Positions 1 through 8,006 are shown, counted from the first letter of the stretch. The stretch: DNA of 64,000 nt from Niallia sp. NCCP-28 (GCF_023168165.1 NZ_BQYJ01000011.1:1-64000); one strand, 5' to 3'. Notes: generated by a model from the letters alone, not told the origin. Program-made: numbers and translations.

Positions 1-30
1 TAAAAAAAGTATAAAACTTTTTAATATTTC

Positions 31-114
31 GGAGGGGTAGCGAAGTGGCTAAACGCGGCGGACTGTAAATCCGCTCCTTCGGGTTCGGCGGTTCGAATCC
101 GTCCCCCTCCACCA
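31..114 (+). tRNA. tRNA-Tyr (GTA)
   Basis: The sequence folds as a class II tRNA: acceptor GGAGGGG pairs with CCCCTCC, anticodon loop CTGTAAA has GTA, and there is a long variable arm (CTCCTTCGGGTTCGG) followed by the GTTCGAATC T-loop. A genomic CCA end is present. It is first of three closely spaced tRNAs, probably the end of a larger tRNA transcript that starts left of the window. Confidence 0.96.
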
Positions 115-121
115 TTTATTT

Positions 122-195
122 GCGGGTGTAGTTTAATGGTAAAACCTCAGCCTTCCAAGCTGATGTCGTGAGTTCGATTCTCATCACCCGCTCCA
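122..195 (+). tRNA. tRNA-Gly (TCC)
   Basis: Acceptor GCGGGTG pairs with CACCCGC, the anticodon loop CTTCCAA reads TCC, the T-loop is GTTCGATTC, and CCA is encoded. It lies only 7 nt after tRNA-Tyr, so the two are surely co-transcribed. Confidence 0.96.
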
Positions 196-208
196 AGATA
201 TTTATTGT

Positions 209-283
209 TCCGCAGTAGCTCAGTGGTAGAGCATTCGGCTGTTAACCGAACGGTCGTAGGTTCGAGTCCTACCTGCGGAGCCA
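209..283 (+). tRNA. tRNA-Asn (GTT)
   Basis: Acceptor TCCGCAG pairs with CTGCGGA, the anticodon loop CTGTTAA reads GTT, the T-loop is GTTCGAGTC, and CCA is encoded. A decayed relative of this gene is recognisable at 24439-24505. Confidence 0.96.
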
Positions 284-562
284 TTTTTTGTCTAAAATAA
301 TATATAAATGTAATAGGTTGAAGTATTAATGGATTTAGCAGAGTATCTTCTGAATCCATGGGTGCTTCAGCTTTTTTTATTTGTGCAGCAGGGGTTTTTG
401 CAGAAAAATAGCTATTTCAAAAAAATGAAGCAAAGCGGCGAAAAAATGAACTAAATCATTAAAAAAGCGGAGTGGAAATAATAAAAAGCGAAGCAAAGCA
501 TCTTAATTTAGCAAATTTTTTAAGAAGTATTGGCCGTTTTTTCACTAAATGACAGCATAAAT
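284..562. other. Non-coding gap after tRNA cluster
   Basis: No gene is seen. A weak hairpin (ATGGATT at 329-335 with AATCCAT at 353-359, then a T-run at 372-378) may end the tRNA transcript. The stretch 420-510 holds degenerate A-rich simple repeats built around GCGAAAAAATGAA/GCGGAGTGGAA-like units, similar in flavour to the tandem repeat at 26.9 kb. Confidence 0.5.
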
Positions 563-598
563 AAAAGAATCAGCATTTTTCTTCTGCTGATTCTTTTA
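563..598 (-). terminator. Intrinsic terminator of mtaD
   Basis: A perfect stem AAAAGAATCAGCA / TGCTGATTCTTTT lies immediately past the mtaD stop codon. Read on the minus strand it is followed by a T-rich tail. Confidence 0.85.
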
Positions 599-601
599 TT
601 T

Positions 602-1912
602 TTATCTTTTTAATTCTGCTTGCAGGCGATTTGTTTCATAAATTACTTTTTCCTCATCAATTGTCAAACAGCTGCGGTCTTTGACAATTAGTTGCCCATT
701 TATATACACATCACATACATCGCGTCCATTTGCGGCATAAAGGAGGTGGGACGCGGCTTCGCTTAGGGGCTGCAGATGTTCTTTGTCATGGGGATAGATC
801 GTTATAAAATCTGCTTGTTTCCCTTGTTCCAATGATCCGACATTTTTCATGCCGATTGCGTCTGCACCAACTCTTGTTGCTAAAGATAAAGTTGTTTTGG
901 CGGGAAGTTTTGTTGCATCCTTATACATGCCTTTTTGCAGCAAGGCAGCAGTTCTCATTTCTTCAAACATGTCAAAGTTATTATTGGATGCGACTCCATC
1001 TGTGGCAATGCCTACTTTTATTCCATGGTCAAGCAGTCGAACAATATCGGCTACACCAGAACCAAGCTTTAAATTGCTGATTGGATTATGGGCAACGCGA
1101 ACATCATAAGCTTTTAATATTTCTCTTTCTTCCTCATTTAAAACAACACCATGGGCCATAACTGTTGGAGAATCAAATATTCCTAAACGGCGGAGATATT
1201 CAACAGGACGGCGGCCATATCTTTTTTGAATATCTTCTATCTCATAATCGGTTTCTGAAACATGCATATGGATCATCAGCTCATTTTCTTTTGCAATTCT
1301 GACACTTTCTACAAGTGCTTCTGTTGTACATGCATAGGGGCTATGGGGAGCAACCATTGTTGTGAGACGGCCATGGGCGCTTGTTTTATATTTTTTTGCA
1401 AATTGTTCTGCTTTTAATAGATGTGCCTGCTGTTCTTTTGCCGTTCCTAAGCTGAAAATCGTATAAGAAAATGCTCCGCGAACACCAGTTTCTCCGATTT
1501 TTTCCATAATTGCATCTGCATCAATGCCTTTTGGATTAAACATATCAGAGAAAGAGGTTGTTCCTGATTTTAACATTTCTAAAATGCCAAGTTCGGTGCT
1601 TACTTGCGCTATTTCGGTTGTGAATTGAGCTTCCAATGGCCAAATTCTCGTTTCAAGCCATGGTTTTAAAAGCATATCATCTCCAATTCCCCGAAGAAGA
1701 GTCATCACAATATGGGAATGAGCATTTACAAGGCCTGGCATGACCCATTTTCCTTTTAAGTCCACGATATTTTCTGCTTCTTCTGCCAATTTATTTTGAA
1801 AGCTCCCTATATATGTAATTATTTCATTTTCTACTATCATTAAACCATTGTCGAAAAGTTGATTTTTTTGATCCATTGTAAAAAAAGCAGCATTGATATA
1901 AGCTGTTTTCAT
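602..1912 (-). CDS. mtaD: 5-methylthioadenosine/S-adenosylhomocysteine deaminase-like amidohydrolase
   Basis: A 436-residue cytosolic amidohydrolase that by family deaminates 5-methylthioadenosine or S-adenosylhomocysteine to the inosine form, in methionine salvage. Metal-ligand motifs are visible: the NAHSH pair (H65, H67), HMHVSET near 216, a following His in MAHGVVL, and the ATDGVASNN aspartate. Length and N-terminal layout are typical of the MtaD/SsnA group. The start is ATG with AGGAGGGG 5-6 nt upstream. It is monocistronic and divergent from the sulfonate operon. Guanine or atrazine-type deaminase homologues are the alternatives, but the full-length motif set favours MtaD. Confidence 0.88.
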   Translation of the reverse strand: MKTAYINAAFFTMDQKNQLFDNGLMIVENEIITYIGSFQNKLAEEAENIVDLKGKWVMPGLVNAHSHIVMTLLRGIGDDMLLKPWLETRIWPLEAQFTTEIAQVSTELGILEMLKSGTTSFSDMFNPKGIDADAIMEKIGETGVRGAFSYTIFSLGTAKEQQAHLLKAEQFAKKYKTSAHGRLTTMVAPHSPYACTTEALVESVRIAKENELMIHMHVSETDYEIEDIQKRYGRRPVEYLRRLGIFDSPTVMAHGVVLNEEEREILKAYDVRVAHNPISNLKLGSGVADIVRLLDHGIKVGIATDGVASNNNFDMFEEMRTAALLQKGMYKDATKLPAKTTLSLATRVGADAIGMKNVGSLEQGKQADFITIYPHDKEHLQPLSEAASHLLYAANGRDVCDVYINGQLIVKDRSCLTIDEEKVIYETNRLQAELKR

Positions 1913-2229
1913 ACAACCCCTCCTAAAAGTGAATTATTGATTTATCTATCTTCTTGTCAGCGATGTTTTTTAAATGAATAAGAGGTCTGACGACTTAAAT
2001 TTTTTTTATTATATCATCAAATTGAAAAATGTGTGTACATATTGTTAAAAAAGTCTACAGAGAATTATATTTTACTATCTCTATCCTATAAATGGTAATT
2101 ATAGGATGGAGATCCAAACGGTACAATCATTTAGGAAATTAGATAGAAAGAAACAGATAAACAAAATAATGAGTTTGAAAGGTTTTTTTCTAAATTATAT
2201 AAAATATTTAAAATTTCCTGAATTAACGC
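1913..2229. other. Divergent intergenic region
   Basis: AT-rich spacer between mtaD and the sulfonate operon. The only ordered structure is an inverted repeat at 2077-2113 (listed separately). No ORF with a ribosome binding site was found. Confidence 0.6.
2077..2113. repeat. 15-bp inverted repeat
   Basis: Arms ATCTCTATCCTATAA (2077-2091) and TTATAGGATGGAGAT (2099-2113) pair with one mismatch over a 7-nt loop. It could be an operator or RNA hairpin in the divergent promoter region. Function unknown. Confidence 0.6.
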
Positions 2230-2258
2230 TTGACCATATAAAATATTTCTGATAAATT
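2230..2258 (+). promoter_or_regulatory. Candidate sigma-A promoter of sulfonate operon 1
   Basis: TTGACC (2230-2235), 17-nt spacer, TAAATT (2253-2258). The -10 is imperfect. Placement gives a leader of about 190 nt containing the attenuator motifs described below. Confidence 0.45.
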
Positions 2259-2278
2259 GATATTAATCATTTTCGCAC

Positions 2279-2297
2279 TATTCCAATAGGAATTATA
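2279..2297. promoter_or_regulatory. CymR-like operator candidate
   Basis: TATTCCAATAGGAATTATA contains the palindrome ATTCC-AATA-GGAAT. Its right half (AT-AGGAATTATA) resembles the ATNGGAATT half-site known for CymR, the Rrf2-type master repressor of sulfur genes in Bacillus. It sits just downstream of the presumed start of transcription. Assignment to CymR is inference from memory of the consensus. Confidence 0.45.
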
Positions 2298-2304
2298 AAT
2301 TATT

Positions 2305-2356
2305 GACCGGACAACCGGAGACCTTTCTTTTTATGAAGAGATGTCTCCGGTTTTTT
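2305..2356 (+). promoter_or_regulatory. CNNG-ACAA-CNNG attenuator, copy 1
   Basis: CCGG (2307-2310), loop ACAA, CCGG (2315-2318), then AGACC. The second CCGG also forms the base of an intrinsic terminator: AACCGGAGAC (2313-2322) with GTCTCCGGTT (2343-2352) and a T-run to 2356. The mini-hairpin and terminator are therefore mutually exclusive. The same motif recurs at 6608 and 20178, always by sulfur-scavenging genes. I recognise no known riboswitch. Confidence 0.7.
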
Positions 2357-2370
2357 GTTTAGGTGGATGA

Positions 2371-2436
2371 TTAGCCGACTAGTCCGCTAGAGGCCTTTAC
2401 AGCAATCATGTGTTGATTGAATGTAAAGGTTTTTTT
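2371..2436 (+). terminator. Second leader terminator with CTAG-TCCG-CTAG hairpin
   Basis: CTAG (2379-2382), TCCG, CTAG (2387-2390) precedes a strong terminator: CCTTTACA (2394-2401) with TGTAAAGG (2422-2429), an inner stem CAATCA/TGATTG, and a seven-T run. It repeats the layout of the element just upstream, but the loop is TCCG and the mini-hairpin does not overlap the terminator, so membership of the family is uncertain. Confidence 0.7.
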
Positions 2437-2462
2437 ATTGGAGAAAAAAGGAGGAAGAGACT

Positions 2463-3506
2463 TTGATAGGCAAAAGAAATAGGCGAAGAACAAAATTTTT
2501 ATTGGCAGCTATATTATCAGCTATTGCGTTAACTGGCTGTGAAGAGAAGAAAACAGCTGGAGAGGCAGAAGGAGAATATGAAACATTAAAACTGAAGTAT
2601 GAAGGCTCTGTTGGTACTGTCACTTATCCGGAATTAGCGGAAGATTTAGGATATCTTAATCCGATTAAATTAGAATGGATTGGGAATACGATCAGCGGTC
2701 CAGCATCCATTCAAAATGCAGCAACTGGCGAAACAGATTTTGGCGGTGCCTTTAATGGGGCAATTGCCAAATTGATTGCCAGCGGTGCGCCGATTAAATC
2801 GGTTATTGGTTATTATGGCAGCGATGAAGATACATATTCTGGATATTATGTGTTGGGGGATAGTTCGATAAAAACGGCAAAAGATTTGATTGGCAAAAAA
2901 GTCGGCATGAACACAATGGGAGCACATTCGGAATTTATTTTAAAGGAATACTTGAAGCAAAATGGGCTGACAGATGATGAAATAAAGCAAGTTACTTTAG
3001 TGGTTGTGCCTCCGGTAAATACAGAACAAGCGCTAAGGCAAAAGCAAATTGATGTAGCTGTTTTAGGCGGAATGCTTCGAGACAGGGCATTGGATAATGG
3101 AGGAATTAGAAAGCTGTTTAGCGATTATGATTTGTTTGGCTCCTTTACAGCAGGCAGCCTTGTATTTACAGAGAGATTTATTAAAGACAATCCAAATACA
3201 GTGAAAAAGTTTGTGGAAGCGACTGCCAAAGCGATTGAATGGACAAGAACAACACCCAAAGAAGAAGTAATTGCAAAATTTGAATCTATTATTGAAAAGA
3301 GAGGGCGCAAGGAAGATGCAGAAACGATTAAATATTGGAAAAGTCCAGGGATAGCAGAAAAAGGCGGATATATAAAAGAATCAGAATTCAAAGTATGGGT
3401 CGACTGGCTTGAAAAAGATGGGGAGTTTAAAAACGGGCAAGTAAAATTGCATGATTTATATACGAATGAATTTAATCCATATAAACAAGAAATTGAAAAT
3501 AAATAA
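2463..3506 (+). CDS. Sulfonate/taurine-type ABC importer substrate-binding lipoprotein
   Basis: A 347-residue SsuA/TauA/NMT1-like solute-binding protein, presumed to deliver a sulfonate or related organosulfur compound to the permease. A lipoprotein signal is clear: KRNRRR, hydrophobic core, then LTGC with Cys26 as the lipid anchor. The start is TTG, decided by GGAGG 8 nt upstream. It is the first gene of an operon with ATPase, permease and flavin monooxygenase, 15 nt before the ATPase gene. Substrate is inferred from context; family members also bind nitrate, bicarbonate or thiamine precursors. Transcription is probably controlled by the tandem-terminator leader. Confidence 0.85.
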   Translation: MIGKRNRRRTKFLLAAILSAIALTGCEEKKTAGEAEGEYETLKLKYEGSVGTVTYPELAEDLGYLNPIKLEWIGNTISGPASIQNAATGETDFGGAFNGAIAKLIASGAPIKSVIGYYGSDEDTYSGYYVLGDSSIKTAKDLIGKKVGMNTMGAHSEFILKEYLKQNGLTDDEIKQVTLVVVPPVNTEQALRQKQIDVAVLGGMLRDRALDNGGIRKLFSDYDLFGSFTAGSLVFTERFIKDNPNTVKKFVEATAKAIEWTRTTPKEEVIAKFESIIEKRGRKEDAETIKYWKSPGIAEKGGYIKESEFKVWVDWLEKDGEFKNGQVKLHDLYTNEFNPYKQEIENK

Positions 3507-3521
3507 GGAGCTGTTTTTAGA

Positions 3522-4349
3522 ATGGCAGACAAAATTCAGTTTAATCATGTAACAAAAGTTTTTAAAGTGAGAAGCTCTGATCGAAAAAAGGGAGAGTCAA
3601 AAGAATTTACCGCTATTCAAAATGTGCATTTTTCAGTAGAAAGTGGGGAGTTTCTATCATTAGTAGGACCGTCGGGCTGCGGAAAATCTACATTGCTTGA
3701 TTTGTTGGGAGGTTTGACAACACCAACTTCTGGACAAATTTTATTGGATGGGAAGGCAATAGAAGGGCCTGGTTTAGATCGGGGCATTGTGTTTCAGCAA
3801 TATGCGCTGTTTCCATGGAAAACAGCAAAAGGGAATATTGAATTTGGATTAGAGTCAAAAGGGATTCCCAAAAAGGAACGAACAGAGATTGCCAGACATT
3901 TTTTGTCCCTTGTGGGTTTATCTGGATTCGAAGATCGTTATCCCCATGAACTTTCAGGGGGGATGAAACAGCGTGTTGCGATTGCCCGAAGTTTAGCTTT
4001 TGATCCAGATGTCCTTTTAATGGATGAACCATTTGCTGCATTGGATGCCCAGACAAGAGAAACACTGCAGACAGAGCTTTTGCAAATTTGGGAACAGACA
4101 AAAAAGACCATCATTTTTATTACACATGGCATTGATGAGGCAGTGTATTTGGGACAGCGGGTAGCTGTTATGACTTCTCGGCCTGGGACCATTAAACATA
4201 TCATCCAAAATCCACTGCAAAAAAGCAGCACGGAAGAAGATCTGCGCTCTACAGTCGAATTTGCGAATGCCCGCCATCAAATTTGGGAACTTCTTCGAGA
4301 AGAAGTGAAAAAATCGCAAAATGATCAAAAAACAGGGCAATCAGCTTAA
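3522..4349 (+). CDS. Sulfonate/taurine-type ABC importer ATPase
   Basis: A 275-residue cytoplasmic ATP-binding subunit of the SsuB/TauB class. Walker A GPSGCGKST, Q-loop in FQQYALFPW, signature LSGGMKQR, Walker B LLMDEPFAALD and the H-loop ITHGIDEA are all intact. A short insertion after the first strand (residues 13-25, charged) distinguishes it from the second SsuB-like ATPase at 21201. AAGGAG lies 12 nt before the ATG. It energises uptake with the products of the flanking genes. Confidence 0.9.
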   Translation: MADKIQFNHVTKVFKVRSSDRKKGESKEFTAIQNVHFSVESGEFLSLVGPSGCGKSTLLDLLGGLTTPTSGQILLDGKAIEGPGLDRGIVFQQYALFPWKTAKGNIEFGLESKGIPKKERTEIARHFLSLVGLSGFEDRYPHELSGGMKQRVAIARSLAFDPDVLLMDEPFAALDAQTRETLQTELLQIWEQTKKTIIFITHGIDEAVYLGQRVAVMTSRPGTIKHIIQNPLQKSSTEEDLRSTVEFANARHQIWELLREEVKKSQNDQKTGQSA

Positions 4350-4377
4350 AAAACGCATTTTATAAGGGGTGAAACAA

Positions 4378-5208
4378 TTGGCAAGTGTTGATAAATCTTT
4401 AGGATATCCTATACGGGCATCAAATGGAATCAGATTTTCTTTTTATTGGATAGGAAAATTGGCTAAACAAACAGCAGTCATTGTCTTCCTTCTTTTGCTT
4501 TGGGAAACAGCTCCTCGCATTGGATTGGTGGACAGCACTTTTTTTCCTCCTTTTTCCAAAGTAGCAGAAGGCTTTTGGGGATTATTATTCTCTGGAGAAT
4601 TAGTTGCCCACTTTCAAGCAAGCATTCTTCGATCATTAATCGGGTTTGGCTTAGCCATTATAATTGCTATTCCGTTAGGTCTTATCATTGGGTGGTATCC
4701 TTTAGCAAATGAACTGTTAAATCCTGTGCTGGAACTATTTCGGAATACAGCTGCTTTGGCGCTGCTGCCGGTTTTTATTTTATTATTAGGAATTGGAGAA
4801 GTATCTAAAGTTTCCATTGTGTTATTTGCTTGTATCTTTCCCATTCTTTTAAATACTATTAACGCTGTTCGAAATGTAGATCCTTTGCTTATTCGTTCAG
4901 CTAAATCAATGGGGCTTGCTTCCTATAAACTATTTTATAAAGTTATTATTCCTGCATCAATTCCGACTATTTTTACCGGAATACGTATGGCTGGTACTTC
5001 TTCTATTCTTGTTTTAATTGCAGCTGAAATGGTTGGTGCAAAAGAGGGTCTAGGCTATTTAATTAATTACGCACAAATGAATTTTCAAATTCCGCAAATG
5101 TATGCAGGCATTCTGACCATATCTCTAGTTGGATTTCTTTTAAACTATCTTTTAGTTTCATTAGAACGAAGATTTTCCAGCTGGAAGACGAATCCTAATG
5201 AAAAATAA
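4378..5208 (+). CDS. Sulfonate/taurine-type ABC importer permease
   Basis: A 276-residue inner-membrane permease with about six hydrophobic segments and the BPD_transp_1 EAA-like loop (RSAKSMGLASYKLF...IPASIPTIFTGIRMA). A GTG at 4369 would put the AAGGGG box directly against the start; TTG at 4378 gives an 8-nt spacing and is preferred. It sits between the ATPase and the monooxygenase gene and completes the importer. Confidence 0.87.
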   Translation: MASVDKSLGYPIRASNGIRFSFYWIGKLAKQTAVIVFLLLLWETAPRIGLVDSTFFPPFSKVAEGFWGLLFSGELVAHFQASILRSLIGFGLAIIIAIPLGLIIGWYPLANELLNPVLELFRNTAALALLPVFILLLGIGEVSKVSIVLFACIFPILLNTINAVRNVDPLLIRSAKSMGLASYKLFYKVIIPASIPTIFTGIRMAGTSSILVLIAAEMVGAKEGLGYLINYAQMNFQIPQMYAGILTISLVGFLLNYLLVSLERRFSSWKTNPNEK

Positions 5209-5228
5209 TAGGAAAGAAGGATAAAAAC

Positions 5229-6584
5229 ATGACAAAAAATGATAATGAAATGAAATTAGGCGCATTTTTTATGATACCAGGGCATCACGTGGCAGCATGG
5301 CGGCATCCAAAGGCAGAAGCTCATAATATAATGAACTTTGATTTTATCAAAAGGCTTGCGCAAACAGCAGAGCGAGGGAAGTTTGATATGATTTTTCTAG
5401 CTGATGGCTATGCAGTAAGAGCAAAAGACAAAACGGCGCTAAGTCAAAGTGTGCACACGCTTTTTGAACCATTTACCCTTTTATCGGCCCTTTCTGCGGT
5501 GACTCGTTCTATTGGGCTTGCCGCAACGGTGTCTACTACCTATAATGAGCCATTTAATGTTGCCCGCAAATTTGCATCTTTGGATCATTTAAGCGGAGGG
5601 AGAGCTGCATGGAATGTGGTTACATCCAATACGGAAGGAGAAGCAAAAAACTTTAGCCAGGAACATCATTTGCAGCATCATAAACGGTATGAACGGGCCG
5701 AAGAATTTGTGGATATTGTAACGAAGCTTTGGGACAGCTGGGAAGATGATGCACTCGTTCTTGATAAAGAAGCGGCGGTGTTTGCAGATTCTGCTAAAAT
5801 ACATTCCGTTAACCATAAAGGAGAATGGTTTTCTGTGGAAGGGCCGCTAAATATTTCTCGGCCGGTACAAGGACATCCTGTTGTGATCCAAGCAGGCTCT
5901 TCAGAAGATGGGAAGGAGCTTGCGGCACGCACTGCTGAAGTAATTTTTACTGCATGGCAGACTCTTGAAGAAGCGCAGGAATTTTATGCTGATGTCAAAG
6001 GGAGAATGAAGAAATATGGACGTTCTCCTGAGGAGCTGAAAATTATGCCAGGAATTTTCCCGGTTATTGGGAGAACAGAAGGGGAAGCAGACAAAAATAA
6101 ACAGCTTTTAGAAGAACTTATACCAGAAGAATCAGGTGTTGCTCTTCTTTCTGGCATGATAAGCGTCGATTTATCAGGTTATCCTCTAGATGGACCATTG
6201 CCGGATCTTCCTGATTTAGATCAAGTGAATGGAGGAAAAAGTCGTTTCAAGCTGCTGAAGGATCTTGCTGACCGAGAAGGATTGACAATTCGCCAACTAT
6301 ATCAGCGAATTGCTGGTGCCCGCGGTCACAGAGAGATAAAAGGGACGCCGGAGCAGATTGCTGATCAAATGCAGGAATGGTTTGAAAATGGTGCAGCAGA
6401 TGGCTTTAATATTATGCCCCCGTTTTTGCCAGGTGGGTTGGAGGATTTTGTTGATCTAATAATTCCTGAGCTTCAAAAAAGAGGGCTATTTCGTACAGAG
6501 TATACTGGAAATACGCTAAGAGAAAATTTAGGGTTAAAAAGACCTGCTAATAGTGTGGCGGACAAAATAAAGGAAATGATTTAA
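5229..6584 (+). CDS. NtaA/SnaA/DszA-family FMN-dependent monooxygenase
   Basis: A 451-residue luciferase-like TIM-barrel flavin monooxygenase. Typical elements of the NtaA/DszA group are present: the N-terminal MKLGAFFMIPGHHVAAWRHP strand, AATVSTTYNEPFNVARKFASL, GGRAAWNVVTS, the HDER-like HKRYERAEEF segment, and the C-terminal ADGFNIMPP. Such enzymes use reduced FMN and oxygen on sulfonates, sulfones or chelators. Placement right after a sulfonate-type importer suggests it releases sulfite from the imported compound, but the substrate cannot be read from sequence. No flavin reductase gene is adjacent. GGAAAGAAGG precedes the ATG. Confidence 0.88.
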   Translation: MTKNDNEMKLGAFFMIPGHHVAAWRHPKAEAHNIMNFDFIKRLAQTAERGKFDMIFLADGYAVRAKDKTALSQSVHTLFEPFTLLSALSAVTRSIGLAATVSTTYNEPFNVARKFASLDHLSGGRAAWNVVTSNTEGEAKNFSQEHHLQHHKRYERAEEFVDIVTKLWDSWEDDALVLDKEAAVFADSAKIHSVNHKGEWFSVEGPLNISRPVQGHPVVIQAGSSEDGKELAARTAEVIFTAWQTLEEAQEFYADVKGRMKKYGRSPEELKIMPGIFPVIGRTEGEADKNKQLLEELIPEESGVALLSGMISVDLSGYPLDGPLPDLPDLDQVNGGKSRFKLLKDLADREGLTIRQLYQRIAGARGHREIKGTPEQIADQMQEWFENGAADGFNIMPPFLPGGLEDFVDLIIPELQKRGLFRTEYTGNTLRENLGLKRPANSVADKIKEMI

Positions 6585-6600
6585 ATAAATAGATAGCTAG

Positions 6601-6675
6601 GAATCCACTAGACAACTAGAGATTTCAGAAAGCAGAAGGTATATATTCTGCTTTCTGAAATCTCTTCTGCTTTTT
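6601..6675 (+). promoter_or_regulatory. CNNG-ACAA-CNNG attenuator, copy 2, before tauD
   Basis: CTAG (6608-6611), ACAA, CTAG (6616-6619), AGA. The second CTAG runs into a perfect 18-bp stem, 6618-6635 with 6648-6665. That stem excludes another hairpin, AAAGCAGAAG (6629-6638) with CTTCTGCTTT (6664-6673), which has the T-run of an intrinsic terminator (6671-6675). So three RNA structures compete here, as in a riboswitch-type switch. Confidence 0.65.
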
Positions 6676-6750
6676 GCAAAAGGCTATGTTCTAAAAGATT
6701 ATTGTTTTTCAATAAGTTTTGTAAATGCGAGAAGTGAATAAACAAGGCTA

Positions 6751-6871
6751 GCTGATTGGAGTGGATATGCGAGACTCCTGCTTAGATTAGCGGGACAGTG
6801 GAGACCCCAGCTTTACGCCGAGGAGGCTCCACGCCCGTCCCGCGGAAAGCGAGCATCCTGAAACGGAAATC
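6751..6871 (-). repeat. GC-rich intergenic repeat, copy R1
   Basis: Contains GCGAGACTCCTGC, TTAGCGGGACAG, GGAGACCCC, GCCGAGGAGGCTCCACGCC and GCGAGCATCCTGAAACGG. Read in reverse it matches the element at 54641-54776, and in part that at 36024-36096. Far more GC-rich than its surroundings. No coding potential. Confidence 0.75.
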
Positions 6872-7040
6872 ATTGCTCCATACTTCGTAAAAAGCAACAA
6901 AGTTTGCGAAAACAGCCTTGCAAAATGAATGATTCTCTGCTGGTCTATTTGGGAGGTGATGTCCTTACTACATAAATAGCATTTTAAAGGATTCATTGAT
7001 TTCTATTAAAACTAATTCATATTTTAGGAGGAGATTAAAT

Positions 7041-7928
7041 ATGTCAACAAAACAAATCAATCAATTGACAGTGGTGCCTGTCGCAGGAAGAATTGGTGCA
7101 GAAATTCAAGGAGTGCAATTATCGGCTGATTTAGATCCAGGTGTCTTCAGTGAAATTAAAAAGGCGCTTAATCAGTATAAAGTAATCTTTTTTAAAGGAC
7201 AAAATCATTTAGATGATGCCGAACAAGAAGCATTTGCCAATCTTTTCGGGGAAGCCTATGCACATCCGACCGTGCCGGTAAAAGAGAATACAAACTATAT
7301 TTTTGAATTAGATTCCAAACAAGGGGCAAAAGCGAATAATTGGCATACAGATGTAACCTTTGTTCCAGCGGTTCCGAAATATTCCATTTTAAGAGGGGTA
7401 ACCATTCCTAAAGTTGGAGGTGATACTGTGTGGGCCAACACAAATGCAGCATATGAAAACCTTCCTGCCGGATTAAAAAAATTGGCAGATGAATCATGGG
7501 CTATCCATACAAACGAATTTGACTATGCGCAATTTAAAAGAACGGATGGCAGTGATGAAGCAAGCAAAAAGAACCGGGCTGTATTTGAATCAACCATCTT
7601 TAAAACCAGACATCCAGTTGTTCATGTCCATGCAGAAACAGGAAAAAAACATCTGCTTTTAGGAGGATTTGCTGGAAGACTAGAAGGATATACGGCAAGT
7701 GAATCAGAGCGATTATTAAGTATTTTTGATGCTCATGTTACCCGGTTAGAAAATACGGTTCGTTGGCAATGGAGTGAAGGCGATGTAGCTATCTGGGATA
7801 ATTTAGCTACCCAGCATTATGCCATTGCAGACTATGATGAGCATCGAGTTGTCAGACGGGTTACCGTTGGGAATAATGTACCGGTCAATCAAAACAATGA
7901 ATCTAGTTCTCTTATTCAAAAAAAATAA
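7041..7928 (+). CDS. tauD: TauD-family Fe(II)/2-oxoglutarate dioxygenase
   Basis: A 295-residue cytosolic dioxygenase of the TauD/TfdA family, which hydroxylates the carbon next to a sulfonate and so frees sulfite. The facial triad is visible: H102 and D104 in WHTDVTF, distal H259 in TQHYAIADY, with Arg269/272/273 in the 2-oxoglutarate-binding tail. The start is ATG 7041 with AGGAGG 9 nt upstream; an in-frame upstream ATG at 6996 lacks a binding site. It is separated from the upstream operon by the copy-2 attenuator and a repeat, so it may be a separately controlled unit. Taurine is the default substrate; other sulfonates or alkyl sulfates remain possible. Confidence 0.88.
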   Translation: MSTKQINQLTVVPVAGRIGAEIQGVQLSADLDPGVFSEIKKALNQYKVIFFKGQNHLDDAEQEAFANLFGEAYAHPTVPVKENTNYIFELDSKQGAKANNWHTDVTFVPAVPKYSILRGVTIPKVGGDTVWANTNAAYENLPAGLKKLADESWAIHTNEFDYAQFKRTDGSDEASKKNRAVFESTIFKTRHPVVHVHAETGKKHLLLGGFAGRLEGYTASESERLLSIFDAHVTRLENTVRWQWSEGDVAIWDNLATQHYAIADYDEHRVVRRVTVGNNVPVNQNNESSSLIQKK

Positions 7929-7971
7929 CCAAAATAGTTCCATATGTCACCTAGGTATTATATAAATAGAA

Positions 7972-8006
7972 TAAAAAAGGGAGCTGTCTTTTTATGAAAG
8001 CTCCCT
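7972..8006 (-). terminator. Terminator of argH-like gene
   Basis: Stem AGGGAGCT (7978-7985) / AGCTCCCT (7999-8006); read on the minus strand it is followed by six T. It can also slow transcripts from tauD on the plus strand. Confidence 0.8.

Noticed and set aside
147-359. Minus-strand 70-codon ORF reading QVGLEPTTVRLTAECSTTELL
   Set aside because: This is the antisense translation of the Gly and Asn tRNAs, a frequent false protein.
2300-2440. TPP or SAM riboswitch upstream of the NMT1-like importer
   Set aside because: No CUGAGA or GAUAAUGCCAGCG-type TPP core, and no S-box signature; the leader is too short.
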